From Bacteroidota bacterium (GTDB taxonomy: Bacteria > Bacteroidota > Bacteroidia > Bacteroidales > VadinHA17): a stretch of DNA of 5,480 bases. The position numbers and the translations under genes were made by a program. The notes under the pieces were generated by a model. It ran no database searches, was not told where the DNA came from, and was given only the letters and a program-made list of their open reading frames with translations. The stretch spans positions 1 through 5,480 of the forward strand of contig DAOWNN010000180.1 of assembly GCA_030642585.1 (NCBI GenBank). The letters are read 5' to 3'. Of this stretch, positions 1 through 5,480 are shown one piece after another. Every line of letters starts with the position of its first letter. Positions within the stretch are counted from its first letter, which is position 1.

Positions 1-1
1 C

Positions 2-187
2 AGAAAAAAGACCTATTACAAAGAGTTAGAACTTTCCTGGGTAGGCGATTTTAATCCCAAAATGATATCCTTATACAAAGCCCTGGGTGCAACTCAAGCC
101 AAAAAACATATTACATACAGGTATTTGTTTGATAGAGATTCTATTTTTATTCGCTATAAAGATGAGGCCTTAGAGCCAAATACCTAA
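2..187 (+). CDS. C-terminal fragment of a GNAT-like acyltransferase-family protein (5' end outside window)
   Basis: The frame is open from base 2 to a TAA at 185-187 and gives 61 residues with no start, so this is the tail of a gene entering from the left. The visible part reads ELSWVGDFNPKMISLYKALG, then a THITYR-like stretch (KKHITYRYLFDRD). From memory, this resembles the end of large (about 370-390 residue) Bacteroidota GNAT-like proteins, where the segment 'E..W.GDFNPKM....E..GA......TYRYLFDR' forms the last strands of the acetyltransferase fold. The substrate of that family is not established and cannot be read here. The acetyl-CoA-binding loop would lie upstream. The stop is followed by a short GC hairpin and T-run at 241-261 that might end the transcript. 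The coding call is firm; the family is moderately sure. Confidence 0.65.
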   Translation, partial: RKKTYYKELELSWVGDFNPKMISLYKALGATQAKKHITYRYLFDRDSIFIRYKDEALEPNT

Positions 188-240
188 AACTATTCAGCAT
201 TGTCAGGTAAACCCACTTTAGAATCAAATATTTAGGTGAA

Positions 241-326
241 GGGCTAAAGCCCATTTTTTTCTTCTTGATTATCCCCAGGCTTAAGCCTGGGGTTAGTAAA
301 ACCACGTGTTACATGGGCTTTAGCCC
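241..326. repeat. REP/BIME-like element: 20-bp palindrome flanked by a 14-bp inverted repeat
   Basis: Bases 241-254 (GGGCTAAAGCCCAT) and 313-326 (ATGGGCTTTAGCCC) are a perfect 14-bp inverted repeat. Each arm is itself a small hairpin (GGGCT/AGCCC). Between them, 273-292 is a perfect 20-bp palindrome (CCCCAGGCTT and its complement). The centre of the palindrome (282.5) and of the outer repeat (283.5) differ by one base, so the whole unit is almost dyad-symmetric. GC-rich palindromes around 'GGGCTAAAGCCC' and 'CCAGGCTTAAGCCTGG' are typical of dispersed REP-like repeats in Bacteroidota, often linked to RAYT (Y1) transposases; that link is from general knowledge, and no transposase is present here. 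The T-run after the first arm (254-260) could also make it a weak terminator for the upstream gene. Confidence 0.7.
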
Positions 327-383
327 ACATATAGTTTTTAACCAGACACTAATGAAAACTCTTTTAAAAATAGTCCTTCATAT

Positions 384-414
384 TTTGTGATTCTCCTAAC
401 AATATTTATCTTTG
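384..414 (+). promoter_or_regulatory. Bacteroidota-type promoter of rpmE2
   Basis: The -33 element TTTG lies at 384-387 and the -7 element TATCTTTG at 407-414, separated by 19 nt. This matches the known Bacteroides primary-sigma consensus (TTTG, about 19 nt, TAnnTTTG) at every defined base. Transcription would start a few bases downstream, near 418-422, giving a leader of about 20 nt before the ATG at 439. The site shows that the in-frame TTG at 412 cannot be the gene's start, since it lies inside the -7 element. Confidence 0.8.
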
Positions 415-438
415 CAGCCCTTAATTGATAAAAAAGAC

Positions 439-705
439 ATGAAAAAAGAAATTCATCCGGAAAACTTTCGCCTTATAGTGTTCAAGGATATGTCAAATGG
501 ACATACCTTCATGACTCGCTCAACGGCAAATACTAAGGAAACCATAAAAATGGATGACGGGAAAGATTATCCCCTTGTGAAGCTTGAAATTTCAAACACT
601 TCGCATCCATTTTATACAGGGAAAATGAAACTTGTTGATAGTGCAGGAAGAGTTGATAAATTTATGAACCGGTATAAGACTCATATGGAAAAAAATAAGA
701 AATAG
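439..705 (+). CDS. rpmE2: 50S ribosomal protein L31, type B
   Basis: This encodes an 88-residue L31, a small protein of the large ribosomal subunit located near the intersubunit bridge to the 30S head. Recognisable segments are the N-terminal KKEIHPENFRLIVFKDMS, the NTKETI segment, ISNTSHPFYTGK and the C-terminal GRVDKFMNRY. There is no cysteine, so the zinc-binding CxxC pair of type A L31 is absent; this defines the type B (zinc-independent) form. In several bacteria the type B copy replaces the zinc form under zinc limitation, but in Bacteroidota it is often the only L31, and no Zur-like site is evident here. The frame extends back to a TTG at 412, but that lies inside the promoter -7 element, so I start at ATG 439, which also matches the usual 'MKK.IHPENYR' start. 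No Shine-Dalgarno is present; the leader is A-rich, as is common in this phylum. An intrinsic terminator follows 20 nt after the stop. Confidence 0.96.
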   Translation: MKKEIHPENFRLIVFKDMSNGHTFMTRSTANTKETIKMDDGKDYPLVKLEISNTSHPFYTGKMKLVDSAGRVDKFMNRYKTHMEKNKK

Positions 706-725
706 AGAATATAAAGATCCTTCTG

Positions 726-757
726 AAGCTCCTCATTTTACGGGGAGCTTTTTTTTT
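726..757 (+). terminator. Rho-independent terminator after rpmE2
   Basis: A 9-bp stem pairs 726-734 (AAGCTCCTC) with 742-750 (GGGGAGCTT), with one T-G wobble and a 7-nt loop at 735-741. The stem runs directly into a run of nine T (749-757). It lies 20 nt after the rpmE2 stop and should separate rpmE2 from lon. Confidence 0.88.
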
Positions 758-783
758 AAAATAATAAACAGAATTTTTTGGAT

Positions 784-827
784 TATGCCAATTTGAGTAT
801 TCTTGTCATTATTGTTAATTTGGCATA
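784..827. promoter_or_regulatory. Candidate operator in the lon leader: inverted repeat TATGCCAA/TTGGCATA
   Basis: Bases 784-791 (TATGCCAA) and 820-827 (TTGGCATA) form a perfect 8-bp inverted repeat with a 28-nt gap. A weak promoter-like pair, TTTG at 777-780 and TATTCTTG at 798-805 (17-nt gap, one mismatch in the -7 element), overlaps the left arm and the gap. If real, this would put the start of the lon transcript near 810 and the right arm at its beginning, an arrangement that suits a repressor. Two copies of ATTGTTAA (811-818 and 831-838) lie exactly 20 bp apart in the same stretch. No CIRCE heat-shock operator (GCACTC/GAGTGC) is seen. Function is inferred from position only. Confidence 0.3.
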
Positions 828-856
828 TTCATTGTTAAATACTAATTGTGAAATTC

Positions 857-887
857 GAAGGCCTCATGCATGACACTTTGGCCTTTT
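857..887 (+). other. Hairpin with T-run in the lon leader, loop containing a 10-bp palindrome
   Basis: GAAGGCC (857-863) pairs with GGCCTTT (880-886), six Watson-Crick pairs plus one G-T wobble, with a 16-nt loop. The loop starts with the perfect palindrome TCATGCATGA (864-873). A TTTT run (884-887) forms the 3' edge of the stem, so the structure resembles a weak terminator or attenuator 35 nt before the lon start codon. It could equally be a protein-binding palindrome or chance. Confidence 0.35.
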
Positions 888-921
888 AATAATAACTAAT
901 AGAACTATTTGTGCATTATAT

Positions 922-3411
922 ATGGATATAAAAAATAAGAGAAGGTTTGGGGAATTGTTTGTTGCTCAGTCACTTGATGATGAGGGCGATTTTATACCCC
1001 TCATTTCCGATGAAAATGAGGAAGATGTAAAGAACGTGGAAGTTCCGGACGACCTGCCAATTCTACCACTAAAAAATACAGTTTTATTTCCCGGGGTTGT
1101 TATTCCTATCACTGTTGGAAGAAATAAGTCATTAACCCTGGTTAAAGAAAGCTATGCAGGAGATCGCCTTCTTGGAGCTCTTTCTCAAAAAGATGCAGAG
1201 ATTGATGATCCTAAAAAAGATGATCTGGCAAGAGTAGGTGCCATAGCTCAGATTCTTAAAATTCTTGAAATGCCAGATGGAAGTACCTCTGTTATAATTC
1301 AGGGAAAAAGGAGGTTTGAAGTAGAAGAAATTGTAGCAACGAATCCTTTTTTTCGTGCCAAAGTTAAACTCCTGGAGGATACAAAAGCGGTAAAGGGGGA
1401 TAAAGAATTTGTCGCCCTGGTTCAGGCCTTAAAGGATATGTCCCTTAAGATTATTAGACTTTCTTCAAATATTCCGCAGGAAGCTTCTTTTGCTGTGAAA
1501 AACATTGAAAGTCCTGAGTTTCTCATCAACTTTATCTGTGCCAATTCCAATGTTGAGGTACATGAAAAACAAGCTCTGCTTGAAATATCTGATCTGAAAT
1601 TGAGGAGTACCAAATTATTGGAGCAGTTGACAAAAGAGGTTCAGATGCTTGAACTGAAAAATGATATCCAGTCGAAAGTTAAACATGAACTGGACAAGCA
1701 GCAGCGCGAGTACATGCTGCATCAGCAGATGAAGACTATCCAGGATGAACTTGGTGGAAATCCTATGGATCAGGAAGTTGAAGAACTTAAGAAAAGAGCC
1801 ATTGATAAGAAATGGAATGAACAGGTAAGCAAGATATTTAATAAGGAAATTGATAAGCTCCAGAGAATGAATCCTGCAGTGGCTGAATATTCAGTTCAAA
1901 TGAATTATTTGCAGGTCTTGCTTGATCTGCCATGGGAGGATTATTCAACAGATAATTTTGACCTGGCTCGTGCAGAAAAAACTCTGGAAAAAGATCACTA
2001 TGGTCTGGAAAAAGTGAAGGAAAGGATACTGGAACATCTTGCAGTACTCAAATTAAAAGGAGATATGAAATCTCCAATCTTATGTTTATATGGCCCCCCT
2101 GGCGTCGGTAAAACATCCCTTGGCAAGTCTGTTGCAAAGGCCCTGGGAAGATCCTATGTGAGGATGTCACTGGGAGGAATGCACGATGAGGCAGAGATCA
2201 GGGGACATAGAAAAACCTATATAGGTGCAATGCCAGGACGAATAATCCAGAATATTAAAAAGGCAAAATTTTCAAATCCGGTATATATCCTGGATGAAAT
2301 TGATAAGGTTGGAAATGATTTTCGTGGAGATCCATCTTCCGCCTTACTTGAGGTGCTTGATCCTGAACAGAATAGCACTTTTCACGACAACTTCCTTGAA
2401 GTTGATTATGACTTGTCTAAAGTACTTTTTATAGCTACTGCAAATACTCTTGGTAGTATTAATCCGGCTTTACGCGACAGGATGGAAATGATAGAAATTA
2501 GTGGCTATCTGGTGGAAGAGAAGATTGAAATTGCCAAAAGGCATCTAATACCCAAACAACTTCTGCTTCATGGATTGAAAAAAAGAGACCTTGTTCTTTC
2601 AAAAAAGATTATTGAGAAAATAATTGAGGATTATACCAGAGAATCAGGGGTTCGCGAACTGGATAAGCGCATTGCCAAAATGATCAGGGCTATTGCTAAA
2701 GATGTGGCATATGGTAAAGAAATTCTTACAAAACCTTCCATGGAAGACCTTGTCAGGATTATGGGGGCCCCTTATTATCTTAAAGACGTATATGCAGGAA
2801 ATGAATTTGCAGGTGTAGCCACAGGCCTTGCCTGGACTCCGGTAGGAGGACAAATATTGTTTATTGAATCCAGCCTCAGTTCCGGGAAAGGAAAGTTGAC
2901 TCTTACAGGAAACCTGGGAGAAGTAATGAAAGAATCAGCTGTCATTGCCATGGAGTATTTGAAAGCACATTCTGATTTGTTAAAATTGCCTGCTGTGGTT
3001 TTTGACAATTGGAATTTTCATATCCATATTCCGGAGGGAGCAATTCCTAAAGATGGACCTTCTGCAGGGATTGCCATGATTACATCAATTGCCTCAGCAT
3101 TTACACAACGGAAAGTTAAAAAACAACTTGCCATGACAGGAGAGATTACTCTTCGTGGAAAGGTCTTGCCAGTGGGTGGAATTAAGGAGAAAATTCTGGC
3201 TGCAAAGAGAGCCAATATAAAAGAGATCATTCTCTCTAAGGAAAATAGAAAGGATATTGAGGAGATAAAGGCTGTTTACCTGAAGGGATTAAAATTCCAT
3301 TTTGTTGATGAAATTCAGGATGTTTTACAGATTGCCTTACTGAAGCAGAAAGTTAAAAATCCAAAAGATGTTTTTGCAAATATTCCTGATTCAACTACCG
3401 TAAAGGAATAA
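922..3411 (+). CDS. lon: Lon protease (LonA-type, ATP-dependent serine protease, EC 3.4.21.53)
   Basis: This 829-residue protein is a complete LonA, a cytosolic hexamer that unfolds and degrades damaged proteins and specific regulators. An acidic N-terminal extension (about 18-44) leads into the LON substrate-binding domain (about 45-240, starting LPILPLKNTVLFPG), then a helical/coiled-coil linker (about 236-350). The AAA+ module has Walker A GPPGVGKT at 391-398 (K397), Walker B YILDEIDK at 455-462 (D458, E459), sensor 1 N508, the probable arginine finger R520 in LRDRM, and sensor 2 R578 in SGVREL. The protease domain (about 625-812) has the Ser-Lys dyad S714 (KDGPSAGIAM) and K757 (GGIKEK), 43 residues apart as in E. 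coli S679/K722. The usual PEGATPKDG reads PEGAIPKDG here, a mild substitution near the active site. ATG 922 gives the usual Bacteroidota length and N-terminus; no Shine-Dalgarno is visible. No obvious terminator follows, so read-through into coaD is possible. Confidence 0.98.
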   Translation: MDIKNKRRFGELFVAQSLDDEGDFIPLISDENEEDVKNVEVPDDLPILPLKNTVLFPGVVIPITVGRNKSLTLVKESYAGDRLLGALSQKDAEIDDPKKDDLARVGAIAQILKILEMPDGSTSVIIQGKRRFEVEEIVATNPFFRAKVKLLEDTKAVKGDKEFVALVQALKDMSLKIIRLSSNIPQEASFAVKNIESPEFLINFICANSNVEVHEKQALLEISDLKLRSTKLLEQLTKEVQMLELKNDIQSKVKHELDKQQREYMLHQQMKTIQDELGGNPMDQEVEELKKRAIDKKWNEQVSKIFNKEIDKLQRMNPAVAEYSVQMNYLQVLLDLPWEDYSTDNFDLARAEKTLEKDHYGLEKVKERILEHLAVLKLKGDMKSPILCLYGPPGVGKTSLGKSVAKALGRSYVRMSLGGMHDEAEIRGHRKTYIGAMPGRIIQNIKKAKFSNPVYILDEIDKVGNDFRGDPSSALLEVLDPEQNSTFHDNFLEVDYDLSKVLFIATANTLGSINPALRDRMEMIEISGYLVEEKIEIAKRHLIPKQLLLHGLKKRDLVLSKKIIEKIIEDYTRESGVRELDKRIAKMIRAIAKDVAYGKEILTKPSMEDLVRIMGAPYYLKDVYAGNEFAGVATGLAWTPVGGQILFIESSLSSGKGKLTLTGNLGEVMKESAVIAMEYLKAHSDLLKLPAVVFDNWNFHIHIPEGAIPKDGPSAGIAMITSIASAFTQRKVKKQLAMTGEITLRGKVLPVGGIKEKILAAKRANIKEIILSKENRKDIEEIKAVYLKGLKFHFVDEIQDVLQIALLKQKVKNPKDVFANIPDSTTVKE

Positions 3412-3438
3412 TTGCTTATATTTAAACACATGAACCAA

Positions 3439-3504
3439 ACCCCGGTAAAATCGGGGTGAACCGGGGCTGTCTCAAACGGCAATGTCCTGATCATCCTGAG
3501 CCCC
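3439..3504. repeat. GC-rich, mutually exclusive hairpins between lon and coaD
   Basis: The segment CCCCGG at 3440-3445 has two possible partners: with the preceding A, ACCCCG (3439-3444) pairs with CGGGGT (3452-3457) around a 7-nt loop, or CCCCGGT (3440-3446) pairs perfectly with ACCGGGG (3460-3466). The second partner also overlaps GGGGCT (3463-3468), which can pair with AGCCCC at 3499-3504. None of these stems is followed by a T-run, so they do not make a classic terminator. The stretch GGGGCTGTCTCAAA (3463-3476) resembles the outer end of some insertion sequences, but no transposase is present. It is most likely part of a repetitive intergenic element; an RNA role on a lon-coaD transcript is possible. 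Confidence 0.45.
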
Positions 3505-3556
3505 TCGATAAACTCGGGACAGGCTTGCCTGCCTGCCGGTAGTGCAGGCATCTGAC
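3490..3556 (-). repeat. Dispersed palindromic repeat of the 'PAGRQACPEFIEG' type
   Basis: On the - strand this stretch reads GGCAGGCAAGCCTG, then CCCGAGTTTATCGAGGGG, then CTCAGGATGATC. This is a version of the widespread repeat core 'CCTGAGTTTATCGAAGGACTCAGGATGA'. Translating that strand gives a peptide containing PAGRQACPEFIEGLRM, a sequence I recognise as a recurrent artefact of these repeats in protein databases, so I do not call a gene. Two local hairpins are visible: CCTGAG (3495-3500) with CTCGGG (3513-3518, one wobble), and TGCCTGC (3530-3536) with GCAGGCA (3544-3550) around a 7-nt loop. TGCCTGC also occurs at 3526-3532, so the second stem can slip by 4 nt. The element ends about 25 nt before the coaD ATG. 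Confidence 0.7.
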
Positions 3557-3580
3557 CATTAAGAAATTAATTATTACCAG

Positions 3581-4078
3581 ATGAAACGAATAGCAGTTTT
3601 CCCGGGGTCTTTTGATCCATTTACAATTGGACATGAATCCATTGTGCGCAGGGCACTTTTATTGTTTGATGAGATTATTATTGCCATTGGTAAGAATACA
3701 AATAAAAAAGAGTTTTATCCCATTGAAAAAAGAGAAAAATGGATTCAGGAGGTGTTTCAGGATGAGGAAGGAGTGAAGGTTATGACTTATGAAGGGATGA
3801 CAGTTGATTTCTGCAAATCAAGAAATGCAAGATTTCTTTTACGGGGACTTAGAACTGCATATGATTTTGAGTATGAAAGAGCAATTGCTCAGGTAAACAA
3901 AGCAATGGATTCTGATATTGAATCTGTTTTCCTTTTAACAAGCCCTGAACATACACATATCAATTCTTCTATAGTCCGGGATATTCTCAGACAGGGAGGT
4001 GATGCCGGTAAATTTCTCCCGGGCAATAAGGCCTTGAAAGAAAAAATTATCAATGATACACCCAAAAAATACAGCTAA
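3581..4078 (+). CDS. coaD: Pantetheine-phosphate adenylyltransferase (PPAT, EC 2.7.7.3)
   Basis: CoaD transfers AMP from ATP to 4'-phosphopantetheine to give dephospho-CoA, the penultimate step of coenzyme A synthesis; it is a cytosolic homohexamer in known members. The 165-residue protein has the nucleotidyltransferase signature GSFDPFTIGH at 9-18 with the T15-x-G17-H18 motif that binds the ATP phosphates. It keeps K42 (NTNKKEFYP region), R88 and R91 (LLRGLRTAYDFEYE, phosphopantetheine and ATP contacts in the family), and the C-terminal INSSIVRDI (127-135) matching the usual 'ISSSxVRE'. All key residues are present and the length is normal. The ATG at 3581 places the MKRIAVFPGSFDP start exactly where the family begins. 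No promoter consensus or Shine-Dalgarno is visible just upstream. Its last 26 nt overlap the next gene, suggesting coupled expression. Confidence 0.97.
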   Translation: MKRIAVFPGSFDPFTIGHESIVRRALLLFDEIIIAIGKNTNKKEFYPIEKREKWIQEVFQDEEGVKVMTYEGMTVDFCKSRNARFLLRGLRTAYDFEYERAIAQVNKAMDSDIESVFLLTSPEHTHINSSIVRDILRQGGDAGKFLPGNKALKEKIINDTPKKYS

Positions 4079-5480
4079 ACAGGTTTCATGGTTATTTTTT
4101 CTTATAGTATTCCTTCATAAACCATTGTTTTCAGAAGAGGTTTCTATATTCGGATATGCTCCCACATATCGAAATGACACAATAGTATTCTATCATTTTC
4201 CGGATCCCGTGTCTAAAATTCCAATTAAAATAGCTAAGTGCCCGGTAGATGAATTCGGGGCTTTTCGTTTTGAATTTGAGTCTGATGAGGTCTGGCAGAT
4301 TTTTGCTAATCTTGGCATCTATCAGGTGTACCTGTTTGCTAAACCAGGAATGGAATATGAGCTAAACCTTCCACCTAAGCAGGAAAAAACACTGAACGAT
4401 ATATTAAATCCCTTTTTTCAAGCCCTCTCTATACATATAGGTATTTTAAATACTGATTCTCTTGATCTTAATTTTTTAATTCAATCATTCGAACAAAAGT
4501 ATCAACCATATTTTAAATCCAGACTTGTTTCTTTCTATAACAAATTAGAAATTGAACCTGTTGAAGAATTTATTTTGAATACAGATCAGGTTTTTATAAA
4601 TACAACAGACAAGTATTTTAGTGATTATAGAAAATATAAATATAAAGTGTTGCGATTACTAAAACCCGGAACTGGAATTAAGATTCAATTGTATTCAAAC
4701 TTTCAGGGGGAGGAGATACTGTATGAAAATACAGCATATATTGAATATTTTAATCAGGTTTTCAGAAATTACCTGAAGACAGCCCTGAGACTGCCAGACG
4801 GAGATAAGCTAAGGTTTGATATTGAACGGAAAAATGATCTTTCCGGACAATGCTCTGAGGCATTAAAACAAACCATATCCGGCCAGCTGGCAATTAAGGA
4901 TGACAAACTTCTTGAATTTATTCTCTTGAAAGCATTGTATGATGGATACTTTGATTCTGATTTTAACAGATCCAGCCTGCTCAATCTTATTATAGATATT
5001 GAGATGAATTCAGGGTATTCAAATCACCGCATGATTGCCAGGAATATTATATGGAAAGTTTCCAGGTTAGATCCCGGGAAAACTGCCCCGGATTTTTCAC
5101 TTACAGACCAAACAGGTAAGAACTTAAGTCTGCAAGATTTCAGGGGGAAGTTTGTGTATTTATGTTTTGGCTCTTTTGGTTGTTATAACTGTCTTGCACA
5201 TTATCCATTACTCCTGGAACTTCAAAATAAGTATCAGGAAAATCTAAGTCTGCTCACTATTTCAGTAGATAGAAGCTATGAGGAAATGAAGTCCGGGTTG
5301 AAAACAAATAGCTATCCATGGCATTTTTTGTTTTATGGAAAACAGGAAAAACTTTTTATTGACTATGATATTAGAGTTTTTCCAAGCTATGTATTAATTG
5401 ATCCAAAGGGCAACTTGATCAATTCTTTTGCCCCATCTCCTTTAGAGGGATTTCATGCCTATTTTGAGGAAATACTAAAA
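4053..5480 (+). CDS. Secreted thioredoxin-like (TlpA/redoxin family) protein, 3' end outside window
   Basis: An open frame of 476 codons runs from ATG 4053 to the window edge without a stop. Residues 1-27 look like a Sec signal peptide: K5 and K9, a hydrophobic core at about 11-21 (VSWLFFLIVFL), and likely cleavage after LFS27. There is no lipobox cysteine, so a periplasmic location is inferred. Residues 30-108 look like a small beta domain (VSIFGYAPTY, EFGAFRFEF, GIYQVYLFAKPG, ELNLPP), reminiscent of N-terminal domains of Bacteroidota TlpA-type proteins. A mostly helical region without a recognised family follows to about 340. The redoxin domain starts at DPGKTAPDFSLTD (340-352), has a C377-Y-N-C380 active site after FGSFG, and the cis-proline P444 in FPSYVLID. 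The family reduces or exchanges disulfides in envelope proteins; CYNC in place of the usual WCGPC or WCxPC is odd. The start overlaps coaD by 26 nt, but the signal peptide requires it. The partner and exact reaction are unknown. Confidence 0.85.
   Translation, partial: MIHPKNTAKQVSWLFFLIVFLHKPLFSEEVSIFGYAPTYRNDTIVFYHFPDPVSKIPIKIAKCPVDEFGAFRFEFESDEVWQIFANLGIYQVYLFAKPGMEYELNLPPKQEKTLNDILNPFFQALSIHIGILNTDSLDLNFLIQSFEQKYQPYFKSRLVSFYNKLEIEPVEEFILNTDQVFINTTDKYFSDYRKYKYKVLRLLKPGTGIKIQLYSNFQGEEILYENTAYIEYFNQVFRNYLKTALRLPDGDKLRFDIERKNDLSGQCSEALKQTISGQLAIKDDKLLEFILLKALYDGYFDSDFNRSSLLNLIIDIEMNSGYSNHRMIARNIIWKVSRLDPGKTAPDFSLTDQTGKNLSLQDFRGKFVYLCFGSFGCYNCLAHYPLLLELQNKYQENLSLLTISVDRSYEEMKSGLKTNSYPWHFLFYGKQEKLFIDYDIRVFPSYVLIDPKGNLINSFAPSPLEGFHAYFEEILK

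Noticed and set aside
241..326. A CRISPR array or att site from the palindromic repeats
   Set aside because: There is one symmetric unit with no regular direct repeats or spacers, and no integrase or Cas gene nearby.
412..438. Nine-codon N-terminal extension of rpmE2 starting at TTG 412
   Set aside because: The TTG is inside the promoter -7 element and the extension is not part of the L31 family N-terminus.
904..911. ACTATTTG just before lon as a -7 promoter element, with TTTG at 877-880
   Set aside because: It lacks the TA of TAnnTTTG, the gap would be 23 nt, and transcription would begin about at or inside the start codon.
1422..1613. Antisense reading frames within lon (1422-1613, 2644-2853, 2775-3008, 3018-3230) and within the redoxin gene (4769-4984)
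   Set aside because: They are opposite strongly conserved coding sequence, have no recognisable domain and lack start signals; they are shadows.
3439..3457. The ACCCCG/CGGGGT hairpin as the lon terminator
   Set aside because: No T-run follows on the + strand and none is present on the - strand either, so intrinsic termination is unlikely.
3315..3551. A 78-codon reading frame on the - strand over the end of lon and the following gap
   Set aside because: Its peptide contains the repeat-derived string PAGRQACPEFIEG, and the rest is antisense to lon, so it is an artefact of the repeat.
1..5480. A defence, toxin-antitoxin, prophage or other novel accessory system
   Set aside because: Every substantial reading frame belongs to a housekeeping or envelope-redox family; no nuclease, toxin, phage or transposase gene is visible.

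Overview
The window is A+T-rich bacterial chromosome, most likely from the phylum Bacteroidota (Bacteroidales/Marinilabiliales-like; genus not resolvable). The evidence is a near-perfect Bacteroidota promoter (TTTG, 19-nt gap, TATCTTTG), gene starts without Shine-Dalgarno sequences, a Bacteroidota-style type B ribosomal protein L31 and Lon protease, REP-like palindromic repeats, and a secreted thioredoxin-like protein whose N-terminal domain resembles a Bacteroidota family. All genes lie on the + strand.

Layout. 2-187: C-terminal tail of a GNAT-like acyltransferase cut by the window edge. 188-438: intergenic, with an almost perfectly dyad-symmetric REP-like element (241-326) and then the rpmE2 promoter (384-414). 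439-705: rpmE2 (L31 type B), followed by a clear intrinsic terminator (726-757), so it is probably a single-gene transcript. 758-921: leader of lon, with an inverted repeat, two direct repeats and a hairpin containing a 10-bp palindrome. 922-3411: complete lon, with all ATPase and protease residues intact. 3412-3580: no gene; GC-rich alternative hairpins and a dispersed repeat of the type that yields spurious 'PAGRQACPEFIEG' peptides when translated on the - strand. 3581-4078: coaD. 4053 to the right edge: 5' part of a secreted thioredoxin-like (TlpA/redoxin) gene that overlaps coaD by 26 nt and runs off the window.

Functionally these are housekeeping genes: translation (L31), protein quality control (Lon), coenzyme A synthesis (CoaD) and probably envelope thiol-disulfide chemistry (the last gene). 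No terminator is visible between lon and coaD, and coaD overlaps the next gene, so lon-coaD-redoxin could be one transcript, with coaD and the redoxin gene most tightly linked. I see no defence system, mobile gene, CRISPR array, tRNA or rRNA. The points most worth checking are the non-coding repeats, the corrected rpmE2 start, and the overlapping redoxin gene with its unusual CYNC active site.
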